The position numbers and the translations under genes were made by a program. Below, one piece after another: positions 28,753 to 37,501 of a DNA stretch of 64,000 bases. The notes under the pieces are model-generated. The model was not told the DNA's origin. It saw nothing but the letters and a program-made list of their open reading frames with translations, and ran no database searches. Source of the stretch: Streptomyces sp. NBC_01591 (lineage in GTDB: Bacteria > Actinomycetota > Actinomycetes > Streptomycetales > Streptomycetaceae); NCBI RefSeq assembly GCF_035918155.1, contig NZ_CP109327.1:8556001-8620000 (forward strand), written 5' to 3'. Within the stretch, counting starts at the first letter, position 1; each line of letters opens with the position of its first letter.

Positions 28753-28913
28753 TGAGAGCCTGTCGGGTGGCCGGTTGATTACGCTGCGATGAGGTCCTCG
28801 ATGGTCTTGGTTCGGGCGGTCTTGCGGTGGGATTCATGGCTCCACCGTGATGGCTGCCCGGCGAGCCGGACGAGCATCAGGCGGATCATCGCCACCTTGA
28901 TCATGGCCTCGGA
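28753..28913 (-). pseudogene. IS5-type transposase tail cut by IS6
   Basis: The minus frame SEAMIKVAMIRLMLVRLAGQ, then KTARTKTIEDLIAA, ends at TAA 28779-28781. This is an IS5-family C-terminus. The adjacent gagagcctgtcgggtggccg looks like that element's terminal repeat. The other side is cut cleanly by the inverted repeat of the IS6 copy, so IS6 inserted into this older IS. Confidence 0.7.
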
Positions 28914-29775
28914 GGGCGCTGTCACGTTGGCTGGCCCGTGGGATGATCTTCGGGTTGATCACGTTGGGGGAGACGTCTGTGGTGGGTGCACCGCCGTCGT
29001 ACAAGGGGCGCCGACACCCGGTCGAGGTCATCTCGCACTGCGTGTGGCTGTACTTCCGGTTCCCGCTCAGTTTCCGTGAGGTGGAGGAGCTGATGTTCCA
29101 GCGCGGCGTGACCGTCTCCCATGAGACCGTGCGCCGCTGGTGTCTGAAGTTCGGCCAGGCGTACGCCGGCGCGCTGCGCCGCCGGCGGCCCCGCCCCGGG
29201 GACAAGTGGCATCCGGACGAGGTCTTCATCAAGATCAACAGCGAGCAGAAGTACCTGTGGCGGGCGGTCGACCAGGACGGCAATGTCCTGGACATCCTCG
29301 TTCAGAACCGGCGGGACAAGGCCGCAGCCAGGCGATTCTTCCGCAGGCTGATGACGAAGACGGGCAGGGTGCCGCGGGTGGTCGTCACCGACAAGCTGCG
29401 TTCCTGCGGCGCCGCTCACCGCGAGGTCATGCCCTCGGTGGAGCATCGCTCGCACAAGGGCCTGAACAACCGGGCCGAGAACAGCCACCAGCCGACGAGG
29501 CAACGCGAACGGGCGATGAAGGGCTTCCGCAGCGTGGGCGGGGCCCAGCGGTTCCTGTCCGCGTTCAGCGGTATCTCACCCCACTTCCGGCCCCGACGCC
29601 ACCTGATGACCGCATCCGAACACCGAGCCGAAATGACCATCCGCTTCACCATCTGGGAACAGATCACCAGCGTCACCGGCCGACCTACCGCGGCCTGAGC
29701 CCAGGCCGGCACCCAGCCCCACCACACCTCGACGCACCGTCAGACACCCACACACCCAACAACGTGACAACGCCC
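28914..29775 (+). mobile_element. IS6-family insertion sequence, copy 1 (complete)
   Basis: An 862-bp element with 16-bp terminal inverted repeats (GGGCGCTGTCACGTTG at the left, reverse complement of GGGCGTTGTCACGTTG at the right; one mismatch). No 8-bp target duplication is visible, since flanks gcctcgga and acccggga differ. A second, 5 prime-truncated copy lies inverted at 33529-34312. Confidence 0.88.
28982..29698 (+). CDS. IS6-family DDE transposase
   Basis: About 238 residues, normal length for IS6/IS26-type transposases. YKGRRHPVEVISHCVWLYFRFPLSFREVEEL is split here as YKGRRHPVEV and LYFRFPLSFREVEELM, then RGVTVSHETVRRW (helix-turn-helix). The DDE triad: Asp in GDKWHPDEVF, Asp in VVVTDKLRSC, Glu in LNNRAENSHQPTRQRE. 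GTG 28982 is the likely start. Probably active. IS6-family elements move by replicative cointegrate formation and commonly bracket cargo genes. Confidence 0.9.
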   Translation: MGAPPSYKGRRHPVEVISHCVWLYFRFPLSFREVEELMFQRGVTVSHETVRRWCLKFGQAYAGALRRRRPRPGDKWHPDEVFIKINSEQKYLWRAVDQDGNVLDILVQNRRDKAAARRFFRRLMTKTGRVPRVVVTDKLRSCGAAHREVMPSVEHRSHKGLNNRAENSHQPTRQRERAMKGFRSVGGAQRFLSAFSGISPHFRPRRHLMTASEHRAEMTIRFTIWEQITSVTGRPTAA

Positions 29776-29946
29776 ACCCGGGAGCTGTGACGGGACGGGG
29801 GGCTGCGCCTGACCGGACATCGGGGGCGGCGCCTGACCGGGGCCCTGCGCCGCGGGCCCCCAGGCCGGCGCGCCCTGACCGAGCGGCTGGGCGGGACGGT
29901 TCTCACCGAAGCCCTGCCGGGGGTCCACCTGCGGGTTCTCACTCAC
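29776..29946 (-). pseudogene. Truncated N-terminus of a Pro/Gln-rich protein
   Basis: From GTG 29946 on the minus strand: MSENPQVDPRQGFGENRP, then a Pro/Gly/Gln-rich run (GQAPPPMSGQAQPPVPSQLP). The frame is cut at codon 57 by the IS6 right end. The composition is that of cytosolic N-terminal tails of actinobacterial small membrane proteins. The rest of the gene is absent from the window, so IS6 activity deleted it or carried it elsewhere. Confidence 0.5.
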
Positions 29947-30148
29947 GAAACAGCTCGCTTTCCTACAGTTCACGCCCTCGGGACGGCAGGAACCCGTCCC
30001 AGGGGAATAGGCCGGAACGGAGATCGACCGGGACCGGACACGACGCGCCGAACTCTCTCGCGAGACACTGCAATGCCGATGAAATTCTGCTGAAGCAGAG
30101 GATTCGGCCCGCAGGGAAAGCGGGAGACTGCGGGGGACTGCGGGGATC

Positions 30149-33100
30149 ATGGGGGAGTCCGGAGTGGGCACGAACAGAGCGGACACAGCGAACACGATGA
30201 ACACAGCGGACGCAGCCGGCTCAGGCAGGGGCGCGTGGCATCCGGCTGACGCGACAGCTGCGGCAGGCACGGCAGGCACGGCAGGCACGGCAGGCACGGC
30301 AGGCACGACCGGTGCGGAGATTGCGGCGGACCGGCTGCGCTTCGCCCTGCTCGGCCCGGTCGGCGCCCACCGCGGCGTGGTGCCGCTCGACCTCGGGCCC
30401 GTGCGGCGTCAGGCGGTGCTGGCCGCACTGATCCTGCGTGCGGAGACGCTCGTCACCCAACAGCAACTCCTTGACGACGTATGGGGACTCGAACCACCGG
30501 GCACGGGCCGCCGGGTCCTGTCCAGTTACGTCTACCCCCTGCGCAAGGCACTGGACGTGCCCGGCACTGGCCCCACCGCATCCGTGATCCGCGGTGAGCG
30601 CGGCGGCTACCGCTTCGTACCCGGCGAAGCCCGCACGGACATCCGTGAGTTGACCGGACAGGCCGCCGCGGTACGCGGCGCGAAGGCCGCGGGTGACCTC
30701 ACCACTGCCCTCGACGGCTGTACGCGGGCACTGAACCTGTTCCGCGGGGAGCCGTTGGCTGGCCTGCCCGGCCCGCTCGCCGACGCCGAGCGGCAGCGTC
30801 TTGCCCGGCAGCGGCGCACCCTCCACCAGGAGCGGGTGGAGTCCCTGGTGCTCCTGGGCCGGTATGCGGAGGCCCTGGACGAGCTTCTGGCCGCGCCCAC
30901 GGCGCAGCCGCACGACGAACCACTCGCCGCCCTGCGTATGCGCGCGCTGTACGGCAGCGGCCGGCAGGCCGAAGCACTTGCCGCCTACCAGGAGACCCGG
31001 GACCGGCTGCGCGACGAGCTGGGCGTGGAGCCCGGCGAGGAACTGCGCCGGGTGCACGAGGGCGTGCTGCGCCGGGATGATCCGATGCTGCTCGGCCGGG
31101 CCCCGTCACCCCGTGCCACAGGCTCCGCCGCCGCGCAAGCACCGCCCCCGGCAGCCGCACCCACACAGCCATCGGCGCCCGAGCGTTCCCCGTCCCCGCC
31201 CCCGTCACGACCTCGCCGCAACGAACTCCCCGGCGACACCGCCTGGCTCGTCGGCCGGGAGGCGGAACTCGATCTGCTCACCGCGTCGGTGCCCGTCGGC
31301 TCCGTCTCCGTGGCTGCCGTGGACGGCACGGCGGGTGTCGGCAAGACCGCGCTGCTGGTCCGCGCCGCCTGGACGCTGCACGACCAGTACCCGGATGGCT
31401 GCCTGTTCGTGGACCTGCACGCGCACGGCGCCCCCCACGAGAGCCTGCGCCCGCAGCGCGCACTGCACCAGCTGCTGCGTGCCGTCAACGGCGCCGACGG
31501 CGAACTGCCTGACGAGCTACACGAGTTGGTCACCGCCTGGCGGGCGGCCACCAGCTCCTTGCGGCTGCTGTTGGTCGTGGACGACGCCCGCAGTGCGGAA
31601 CAGGTACGCCCCTTGCTGCCCGCGGGCCCGGGCAGCCGGGTGCTTGTGGCCGGCCGCCAGCGCCTGCCCGGCCTCGACGCCGACCGGCGGCTCACCGTGG
31701 AGCCGCTGGATACGGGCGAGGCGGTCACACTGCTCACGCGCCTCCTTGGCGAGACGCGCGCTGGACAGGAACCGGAGGCCGCGCAGGAGCTCGCCCGCCG
31801 TTGCGGCGGTCTCCCGCTGGCGCTGCGGATCGCCGGGGCCCGGCTGCAGAACCTCCCGTCCTGGACACTGACCCACCTGGTCGGCCGGATGTCGGACGAT
31901 GAACGCCGCCTGGGCGAACTCCGGGCAGAGGACCGCAGTGTGGAAGCCGCCTTCCGGATGTCCTACGATCTGCTCGCCCCCGAACTGCGCCGCGGTTTCC
32001 GGGCGTTGGGCCAGGTCCCGACCGCCGAGTTCGACGGGCTCACCCCCGCCGCCATGCTGGGCCGCTCGCTCCAGGACACCGAGGACCTCCTGGAGCGTCT
32101 GGTCGACGCGAGCCTGTTGCAGCAGCCACGGCCCAGCTGCTACCGGCTGCACGATCTCGTACGCGACCACACGCGCCTCCTCGCCGCCGCCGTGCCCGAG
32201 GAGGCCGCCGCGGACCGCGCCGCCGTGCTGCACCTCTACACAGCCGCCGGGCGTATCGCCAGCGACTGGGGCCCCGAGGGCTTCCCGACGGGCCCCGATG
32301 TCTCCCATTCCCCCTTCTCGGACTGGCGGGAAGCCGACGCATGGCTGGAGGGCCGCGGGCGGCCAACTGCTCGACGTGGTCGCTTTCGCGGCGGCCACCG
32401 GGCAGCGCGACCACGCCTGCTGGATCGCCGAGTCCCTGGTCGACTCGCTTGTCCGCCAGGGCCGCTTCCACGAGTGCCGCTCCGCCCTGGAGCTCGCGCT
32501 GCCCGGCGCCGACCTGGCTGACGACCGGCGGATGCCCTCCTCGCTGCGTAATTGCCTGGCCGTCGCGGACATCTATCAGGGGCGCTTCCAGCAGGCTCAC
32601 GCCTGGTGCACCAATGCGCTGCGCCTCGCCCGCCACCAGGGCGACCTGCGTGAACAGGCCCGGGCGATGGCCGTCATGGGTGCCGCGGAGCGTGCGCTGG
32701 GCCGTTTCCGGGAGGCGGCCGCCCACCTGCGCGAGGCCATGAGGCTGGCGGCCCGGCTCAACGACGACTGGCTGGCCGGGATGTCGAGCTGCAACCTCGG
32801 CGCTCTCCACGGCCAGCAGGGACGGCATGAGGAAGCGCTCACGTACTACGCCACCTCCCTCACCTTCGCCGAGAAGATCGGCCGCCCCAGAATGATCAGC
32901 AAGACCCTGTGCTTCACCGCCGAGGCCCACCTGGCACTCGGCCGGCACACCGAGGTCAAAGACCTGGCGCGGCGCGCGGCGGGCCTGGCCCAGGAGGTCG
33001 GTGACCTGCAATTGCGCGCGACGAGCCTGTCCCTGCTCGGAGCCGCGGAACACGGCCGCGGAGACCTGCCGTTGGCCATCACTCTCCAGCGAGAGGCCCT

Positions 33101-33242
33101 GGCCACACTCACCGAGCACACCAGCAGGCCGCTGGAGATGGAGGTCCGCCGTCGGCTCGGACGCACCTACGCGGCTGCGGGCCACCCGGCCAAGGCCGAG
33201 CAGCAGTTCCGCATTGCCCGGTCCTTGGCCGGGTCGACGTAG
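30149..33242 (+). pseudogene. AfsR/SARP-type regulator, single frameshift
   Basis: Domain order is that of AfsR: SARP winged helix (about 61-155, LRFALLGPVGAHRG, QQLLDDVWG, LSSYVYPLRKAL), BTAD helical domain (to about 300), Ser/Pro-rich linker, NB-ARC ATPase (Walker A GTAGVGKTALL near residue 394, GGLPLALRIAGARL), then C-terminal TPRs. The first frame runs to 32521. The true continuation (GGQLLDVVAFAAATGQRDHA, TPR helices, ending FRIARSLAGST) is in another frame from about 32355, in the ggccgcgggcggcc tract. Without the frameshift it would be about 1030 residues. The N-terminal part alone still holds DNA-binding, BTAD and most of NB-ARC. AfsR-type proteins activate antibiotic genes. It sits between two inverted IS6 copies. 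Confidence 0.85.
30262..30306 (+). repeat. Five 9-bp tandem repeats in regulator N-terminus
   Basis: Five exact copies of ggcaggcac encode (Ala-Gly-Thr)n before the SARP domain. In-frame copy changes would lengthen or shorten the N-terminal tail by three residues each, without disrupting the gene. Confidence 0.9.
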
Positions 33243-33382
33243 CGGCACTGGTACTGTGGCCCGGCCCGCCCCAGGGCGCCTGTTCTCACCCTCTCCTCAG
33301 ATTCCGGCGCTAACCTGTGGGGCTCGTAAAGTCATCGCTGCTGGTCAGTACCCGCCTCCAGGGTCGTCGGTGGGGACTTGTA

Positions 33383-33528
33383 ATGCTGCCCCTGATGATC
33401 GTGTCCCTGCTCTACTGCACCGCCCGCGCGCTACTGTCCGTCCCCGCGGTCCTACTGTGCCGAGATACCGCCAAGGATGCCGAACTGCTGGTGCTGCACG
33501 AGAATGCCATCCTGCGCAGGCATGTGAA
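33383..33528 (+). pseudogene. Integrase/transposase N-terminal fragment cut by IS6
   Basis: ATG 33383 encodes MLPLMIVSLLYCTARALLSV, then AKDAELLVLHENAILRRHV, the hydrophobic start plus K-D-E-L-VL-HE-A-LRR motif of actinobacterial rve-type (IS481/IS3-like) integrases. It breaks at the IS6 inverted repeat after 49 codons. The remaining 3 prime part is not on the far side of the IS copy. Confidence 0.7.
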
Positions 33529-34312
33529 GGGCGTTGTCACGTTGTTGGGTGCGTGGGTGTCTGACGGTGCGTCGAGGTGTGGTGGGGCTGGGTGCCGGCC
33601 TGGGTTCAGGCCGCGGTAGGTCGGCCGGTGACGCTGGTGATCTGTTCCCAGATGGTGAAGCGGATGGTCATTTCGGCTCGGTGTTCGGATGCGGTCATCA
33701 GGTGGCGTCGGGGCCGGAAGTGGGGTGAGATACCGCTGAACGCGGACAGGAACCGCTGGGCCCCGCCCACGCTGCGGAAGCCCTTCATCGCCCGTTCGCG
33801 TTGCCTCGTCGGCTGGTGGCTGTTCTCGGCCCGGTTGTTCAGGCCCTTGTGCGAGCGATGCTCCACCGAGGGCATGACCTCGCGGTGAGCGGCGCCGCAG
33901 GAACGCAGCTTGTCGGTGACGACCACCCGCGGCACCCTGCCCGTCTTCGTCATCAGCCTGCGGAAGAATCGCCTGGCTGCGGCCTTGTCCCGCCGGTTCT
34001 GAACGAGGATGTCCAGGACATTGCCGTCCTGGTCGACCGCCCGCCACAGGTACTTCTGCTCGCTGTTGATCTTGATGAAGACCTCGTCCGGATGCCACTT
34101 GTCCCCGGGGCGGGGCCGCCGGCGGCGCAGCGCGCCGGCGTACGCCTGGCCGAACTTCAGACACCAGCGGCGCACGGTCTCGTGGGAGACGGTCACGCCG
34201 CGCTGGAACATCAGCTCCTCCACCTCACGGAAACTGAGCGGGAACCGGAAGTACAGCCACACGCAGTGCGAGATGACCTCGACCGGGTGTCGGTGCCCCT
34301 TGCACGACGGTG
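33529..34312 (-). mobile_element. IS6-family insertion sequence, copy 2 (5 prime-truncated, inverted)
   Basis: Nearly identical to copy 1 from its right inverted repeat (GGGCGTTGTCACGTTG at 33529) through the transposase to about codon 5 (CKGHRHPVEV versus YKGRRHPVEV). All three catalytic residues are kept. Homology ends at about 34312, so the left inverted repeat and native start codon (about 75 bp) are missing. The open frame continues into flanking DNA to 34427 and could be translated from there, but the element lacks one end and cannot move alone. The truncation point is 15 bp from the stop of the neighbouring phosphodiesterase gene. Confidence 0.88.
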
Positions 34313-34326
34313 GTTTCCTGCCGGCG

Positions 34327-35187
34327 TCAGGCGGTCTGTGGTGTGAGGGAGTGGAAGGGCCGTCCGTCGAGCGTCCAGTGCGGGTCGGGCGCGATACCCA
34401 GGGCGGCGTAGACGTGGGCGGCGACATCGGCGTGGCGGAGGATGTCCGGTGTGGTGGAGGGGGTGATGCCGGGGCCGCTCGCGGCGATCCAGGCGGTGCG
34501 CTCCGATGTGCTGCGCCCGCCGTGGCCGCCTTCGTCGCGGTGGCCGTGGTCGGTCACTGCGATGACGGTCCACTCCTCGGACCGGGCGTCGGGACGTCCG
34601 CGTACGGCGGTGAGGAGCTGTCCGAGTCGTCGGTCGGCCATCTCGATCGCGTGCCGGTACTCGGGGCCGCAGCCGAGGAAGTGGGCGGTCTCGTCGACAG
34701 CGCCGAGATAGACGAAGGAGGCGTCCAGGTCTTCGCCGGAGCTGAGAACCCTTACGGCTTCGTCGGTCACGCTTTGGTCGCACTCCTCCCAGGCCTGCGG
34801 GGTGTCCTCGCGCGGGGCGATGTAGGCGAGCCTGCTCGGGGCCGCGAAGACCGGGCCGCCCTGCCGGGCCAGGAACAGGGGTTCCCAACCTCCGGCCGCG
34901 AAGGTCCGCAGCCCCTGCTCGGCGGCCAGCCGGGTGGTGAAGTCGGGGAACACCCCAAGCCGGTTTCCGGTGAAGTTGTTGCCCCAGACCCCGTGCTTGG
35001 CCACGCCGACACCGGTGACGACCGTGGTCCAACAGGGGCCCGACATGGTTGGTGTGTTGTCGTCGATGTGGACGGGCGCGAGGAAGCCGGCATTCGCTAG
35101 TTCGTCGAGGTTGGGCGTTTCCAACATCGGCAGCAGATCGAGGCGGACGCCGTCGATACCGACGACCAGGACGCGGGGTGTGGGCAT
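34327..35187 (-). CDS. Alkaline phosphatase-superfamily phosphodiesterase
   Basis: A 286-residue nucleotide pyrophosphatase/phosphodiesterase-type protein. Metal-binding Asp12 is in VVGIDGVRLDLL, the nucleophile region NTPTMSGPCW at 44-53 (probably Thr47), then GAVDETAHFLG, and late metal ligands in VTDHGHRDEGGHGG. No signal peptide is visible, so it is probably cytosolic. It is the last gene of the minus-strand arm of the glycan locus, 42 bp after the GH36 gene. It may hydrolyse phosphorylated or sugar-phosphodiester groups, by context. The stop lies directly against the truncated IS6 copy, but the reading frame looks complete. Confidence 0.87.
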   Translation of the reverse strand: MPTPRVLVVGIDGVRLDLLPMLETPNLDELANAGFLAPVHIDDNTPTMSGPCWTTVVTGVGVAKHGVWGNNFTGNRLGVFPDFTTRLAAEQGLRTFAAGGWEPLFLARQGGPVFAAPSRLAYIAPREDTPQAWEECDQSVTDEAVRVLSSGEDLDASFVYLGAVDETAHFLGCGPEYRHAIEMADRRLGQLLTAVRGRPDARSEEWTVIAVTDHGHRDEGGHGGRSTSERTAWIAASGPGITPSTTPDILRHADVAAHVYAALGIAPDPHWTLDGRPFHSLTPQTA

Positions 35188-35229
35188 GTTCTCGGTTCCT
35201 TCGTGGGTCGGGCAGAGAAGGGGGCGGGG

Positions 35230-37389
35230 TCAGACGGTGCGGCGCAGCCGGATCAGGCGGCTGGCGTAGTCGCCGGCGGGTAGCCGCAGGTCGATGCCCC
35301 GGCGGGTCAGGACGGCGCCGCTGTGGGTGATGCCCTCGTCGATGTCGAGGTAGCGGGCCGCGGGGTCCAGGGCCGGCAGGGCGAGCCCGGGGGCCGGGTG
35401 GCCGAAGCGGGTTGCGGGGCGCCAGGCGAGGACGGCGTGTTCGGTGTCGTCCTGGGACGCGTAGTGCACGGCTGTCACTCCGTCGGGCCCGTGGAGGCGG
35501 TACTGGCGGCCGTGCTGGACCAAGGGGCGGATCTGTTTGTAGCGGATGACGAGCGCGGTGGCCCCGTCGAGCTCCTCCTCGGACCAGGCGGTGAGATCCC
35601 CGCCGAGGCCGAGCGCTCCGGCCATGGCGACATGGAAGCGGAACCGGAGAGGGGTGGTGCGGCCGGTGGTGACATTGGGGTTGTCGGTCACCCAGGCCGC
35701 CATGGCCTGGGCGGGGAAGAGCTGGCTGAAGCCGTGCTGGATGCTGATCCGGTCGACGGGATCGGTGTTGTCGGAAGTCCAGGCCTGGTCGGTGCGGGCG
35801 AGGATGCCGAGGTCGGCCCGTCCGCCGCCGCCCGCGCAGGCCTCGATGCGAAGGCCGGGGTGGTCGGCACGGAGGCGGTCCATGATCCGGTAGACGGCGC
35901 GGGTGTGGTCGATCCACAGCCGGTCGGGGTCCGGATGGCCGGCCCATCCGGCCTCGGTGACGACCCGGTTGGCATCCCACTTGAACCAGTCGACGTCGTA
36001 GTCGCGCACCAACTGGTCCAGAGTCCGATGGGCCCAGGCCTCGACTTCGGGGCGGGCGAAGTTCAGCATGAGCTGGTTGCGCAGTTCGGTCGCGTCCCGA
36101 GTCGCCGCATGGACGACCCAGTCGGGATGGGCACGGTAGAGGTCGCTGTCGCGGTTGACCATTTCCGGCTCCACCCACAGCCCGAACGCCATGCCCAGGC
36201 GGTGCACTTCGTCGGCCAATGGGCGCAGCCCGTCGGGGAATGCCTCGGGCCGGGGTGTCCAGTCGCCGAGGCCCGCCCGGTCGCTGGTACGGCCGCCGAA
36301 CCATCCGTCGTCGAGGACGAAGAGTTCGGCGCCCAGACGTGCGGCCAGCCGGGCCAGGTGCAGCTGGCCGGGTTGGCCGACGTCGAAGCCGGTGGCTTCC
36401 CACGAGTTGTAGACGACGGGCCGGTCCTGGTCGGGGGCGGGCAGGACGCTGGTGCGGATGTGGGTGTGCCAGGCACGGCTGGCGGCGCCGAAGCCGTCGC
36501 GGGTGTAGAGGCCGGCGAAGACGGGTGTGTACAGGCTCTGGCCGGGCTGGATGGTCCAGCTGAGTCCTTCGTGACCGAAGCCGCCGGTCCAGGTGGTCCG
36601 GCCGACCGGGTCGCGGTGCACGGTGATGCGCCAGCTTCCGCTCCAGGCCAGGGCGGTGCTCCAGACCTCGCCGCGTTCCTCGTCGGCGGTGCCGTCGTCG
36701 AGGGCGAGCCAGGGGTTGGCATGGTGGCTGGTGACGCCGCGGCGGCTGGTGAGCACGGTCTCGGCGACTGGGAGCCGGTCGCGCTGCAGCTGGAACTCGC
36801 TGTTCCAGCCGCCCACGAGGTGGCTGAGCCGGTAGTCGGGCAGCGCCGGTACCGTCCAGGAGGCCGAGTCCAGCCGGTCGACGGTGATCGGGCCCGAATC
36901 GCCGGCTCCGGTGTGGGTGAGTTCCGCCCAGCGCTCGATGACGTCACTGCCGGGACGGACGCGATAGCCCAGTTCGGCGGCCAACGGGTAACGGCGGTCG
37001 GCCAGGTGCAGGCGAAGCTCCCCGTCCCGGACCGTGTGCCCGGTATAGGACCACTGGGCGCCGCGGGTGCCGTCGGCGAACCGCACCTGGAGACCGGCCG
37101 GCCCGAACCGCGCACCAGTCTGCGGGGCCAATTCGTCCGGGGCGGGGTCTGACTCGAAGCTGCTCGCGGCAGGTGAGGTGGCCGCGGGCAGTCCACAGAG
37201 GGCGTCGGTGTCGAGCATTTCCCCCCAGTGCAGATGCCGAGGGCTGCCGTCGGCGCCGATGCGCACGGCGTAGACGCTGTTCGGGGTCCGCAGGACCACC
37301 AGCCCGCGGGTGGGGTCGAAGGAAACGGATGAGGGCGTGGGAGGCACAGGAGGTCCCGAGGGGTGTCGAGCGTCGGTGAGGACCGGCAA
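35230..37389 (-). CDS. GH36 alpha-galactosidase
   Basis: A 719-residue enzyme with the GH36 layout: N-terminal beta-supersandwich, central (beta/alpha)8 barrel and C-terminal beta domain. The nucleophile is Asp472 in WFKWDANR and the acid/base is Asp540 in TSDNTDP. Also conserved are DDGWFGGR, VEPEMVN and CAGGGGRADLG. It hydrolyses alpha-1,6-galactosyl residues from oligosaccharides such as raffinose family sugars or galactomannan side chains. No signal peptide, so it acts on imported sugars. It is transcribed divergently from the ROK regulator, whose operator probably lies in the shared 112-bp promoter region. Confidence 0.92.
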   Translation of the reverse strand: MPVLTDARHPSGPPVPPTPSSVSFDPTRGLVVLRTPNSVYAVRIGADGSPRHLHWGEMLDTDALCGLPAATSPAASSFESDPAPDELAPQTGARFGPAGLQVRFADGTRGAQWSYTGHTVRDGELRLHLADRRYPLAAELGYRVRPGSDVIERWAELTHTGAGDSGPITVDRLDSASWTVPALPDYRLSHLVGGWNSEFQLQRDRLPVAETVLTSRRGVTSHHANPWLALDDGTADEERGEVWSTALAWSGSWRITVHRDPVGRTTWTGGFGHEGLSWTIQPGQSLYTPVFAGLYTRDGFGAASRAWHTHIRTSVLPAPDQDRPVVYNSWEATGFDVGQPGQLHLARLAARLGAELFVLDDGWFGGRTSDRAGLGDWTPRPEAFPDGLRPLADEVHRLGMAFGLWVEPEMVNRDSDLYRAHPDWVVHAATRDATELRNQLMLNFARPEVEAWAHRTLDQLVRDYDVDWFKWDANRVVTEAGWAGHPDPDRLWIDHTRAVYRIMDRLRADHPGLRIEACAGGGGRADLGILARTDQAWTSDNTDPVDRISIQHGFSQLFPAQAMAAWVTDNPNVTTGRTTPLRFRFHVAMAGALGLGGDLTAWSEEELDGATALVIRYKQIRPLVQHGRQYRLHGPDGVTAVHYASQDDTEHAVLAWRPATRFGHPAPGLALPALDPAARYLDIDEGITHSGAVLTRRGIDLRLPAGDYASRLIRLRRTV

Positions 37390-37501
37390 ACGGAAACGGC
37401 GAACGACGTTTGAAGTGGCCGGAGTTGGGCCAGAGCGTAGGGTCGCTCGAACGAGAAAATCAATACTGGACGAAGTTATTTATTTATCGTAGGTTGCCGC
37501 C
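37390..37501. promoter_or_regulatory. Divergent promoter between GH36 and ROK genes
   Basis: A 112-bp spacer with an AT-rich core, gaagttatttatttatcg at about 37472, unusual in this GC-rich region and suitable for -10 elements on both strands. ROK repressors usually autoregulate from such sites. No clean palindrome of more than 6 bp was found. Confidence 0.5.

Noticed and set aside
28914..29775. 8-bp target duplication around IS6 copy 1
   Set aside because: The flanks gcctcgga and acccggga differ, so no duplication is present. This is consistent with later recombination at the ends.
30221..31057. Antisense gene over the AfsR-like regulator
   Set aside because: Repetitive CRACRAC-type translation arises from the 9-bp repeat; no domain.
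34211..36403. 730-codon minus-strand frame overlapping the GH36 and phosphodiesterase genes
   Set aside because: Arg/Pro/His-rich translation in a different frame from two convincing enzymes; a GC-skew artefact.
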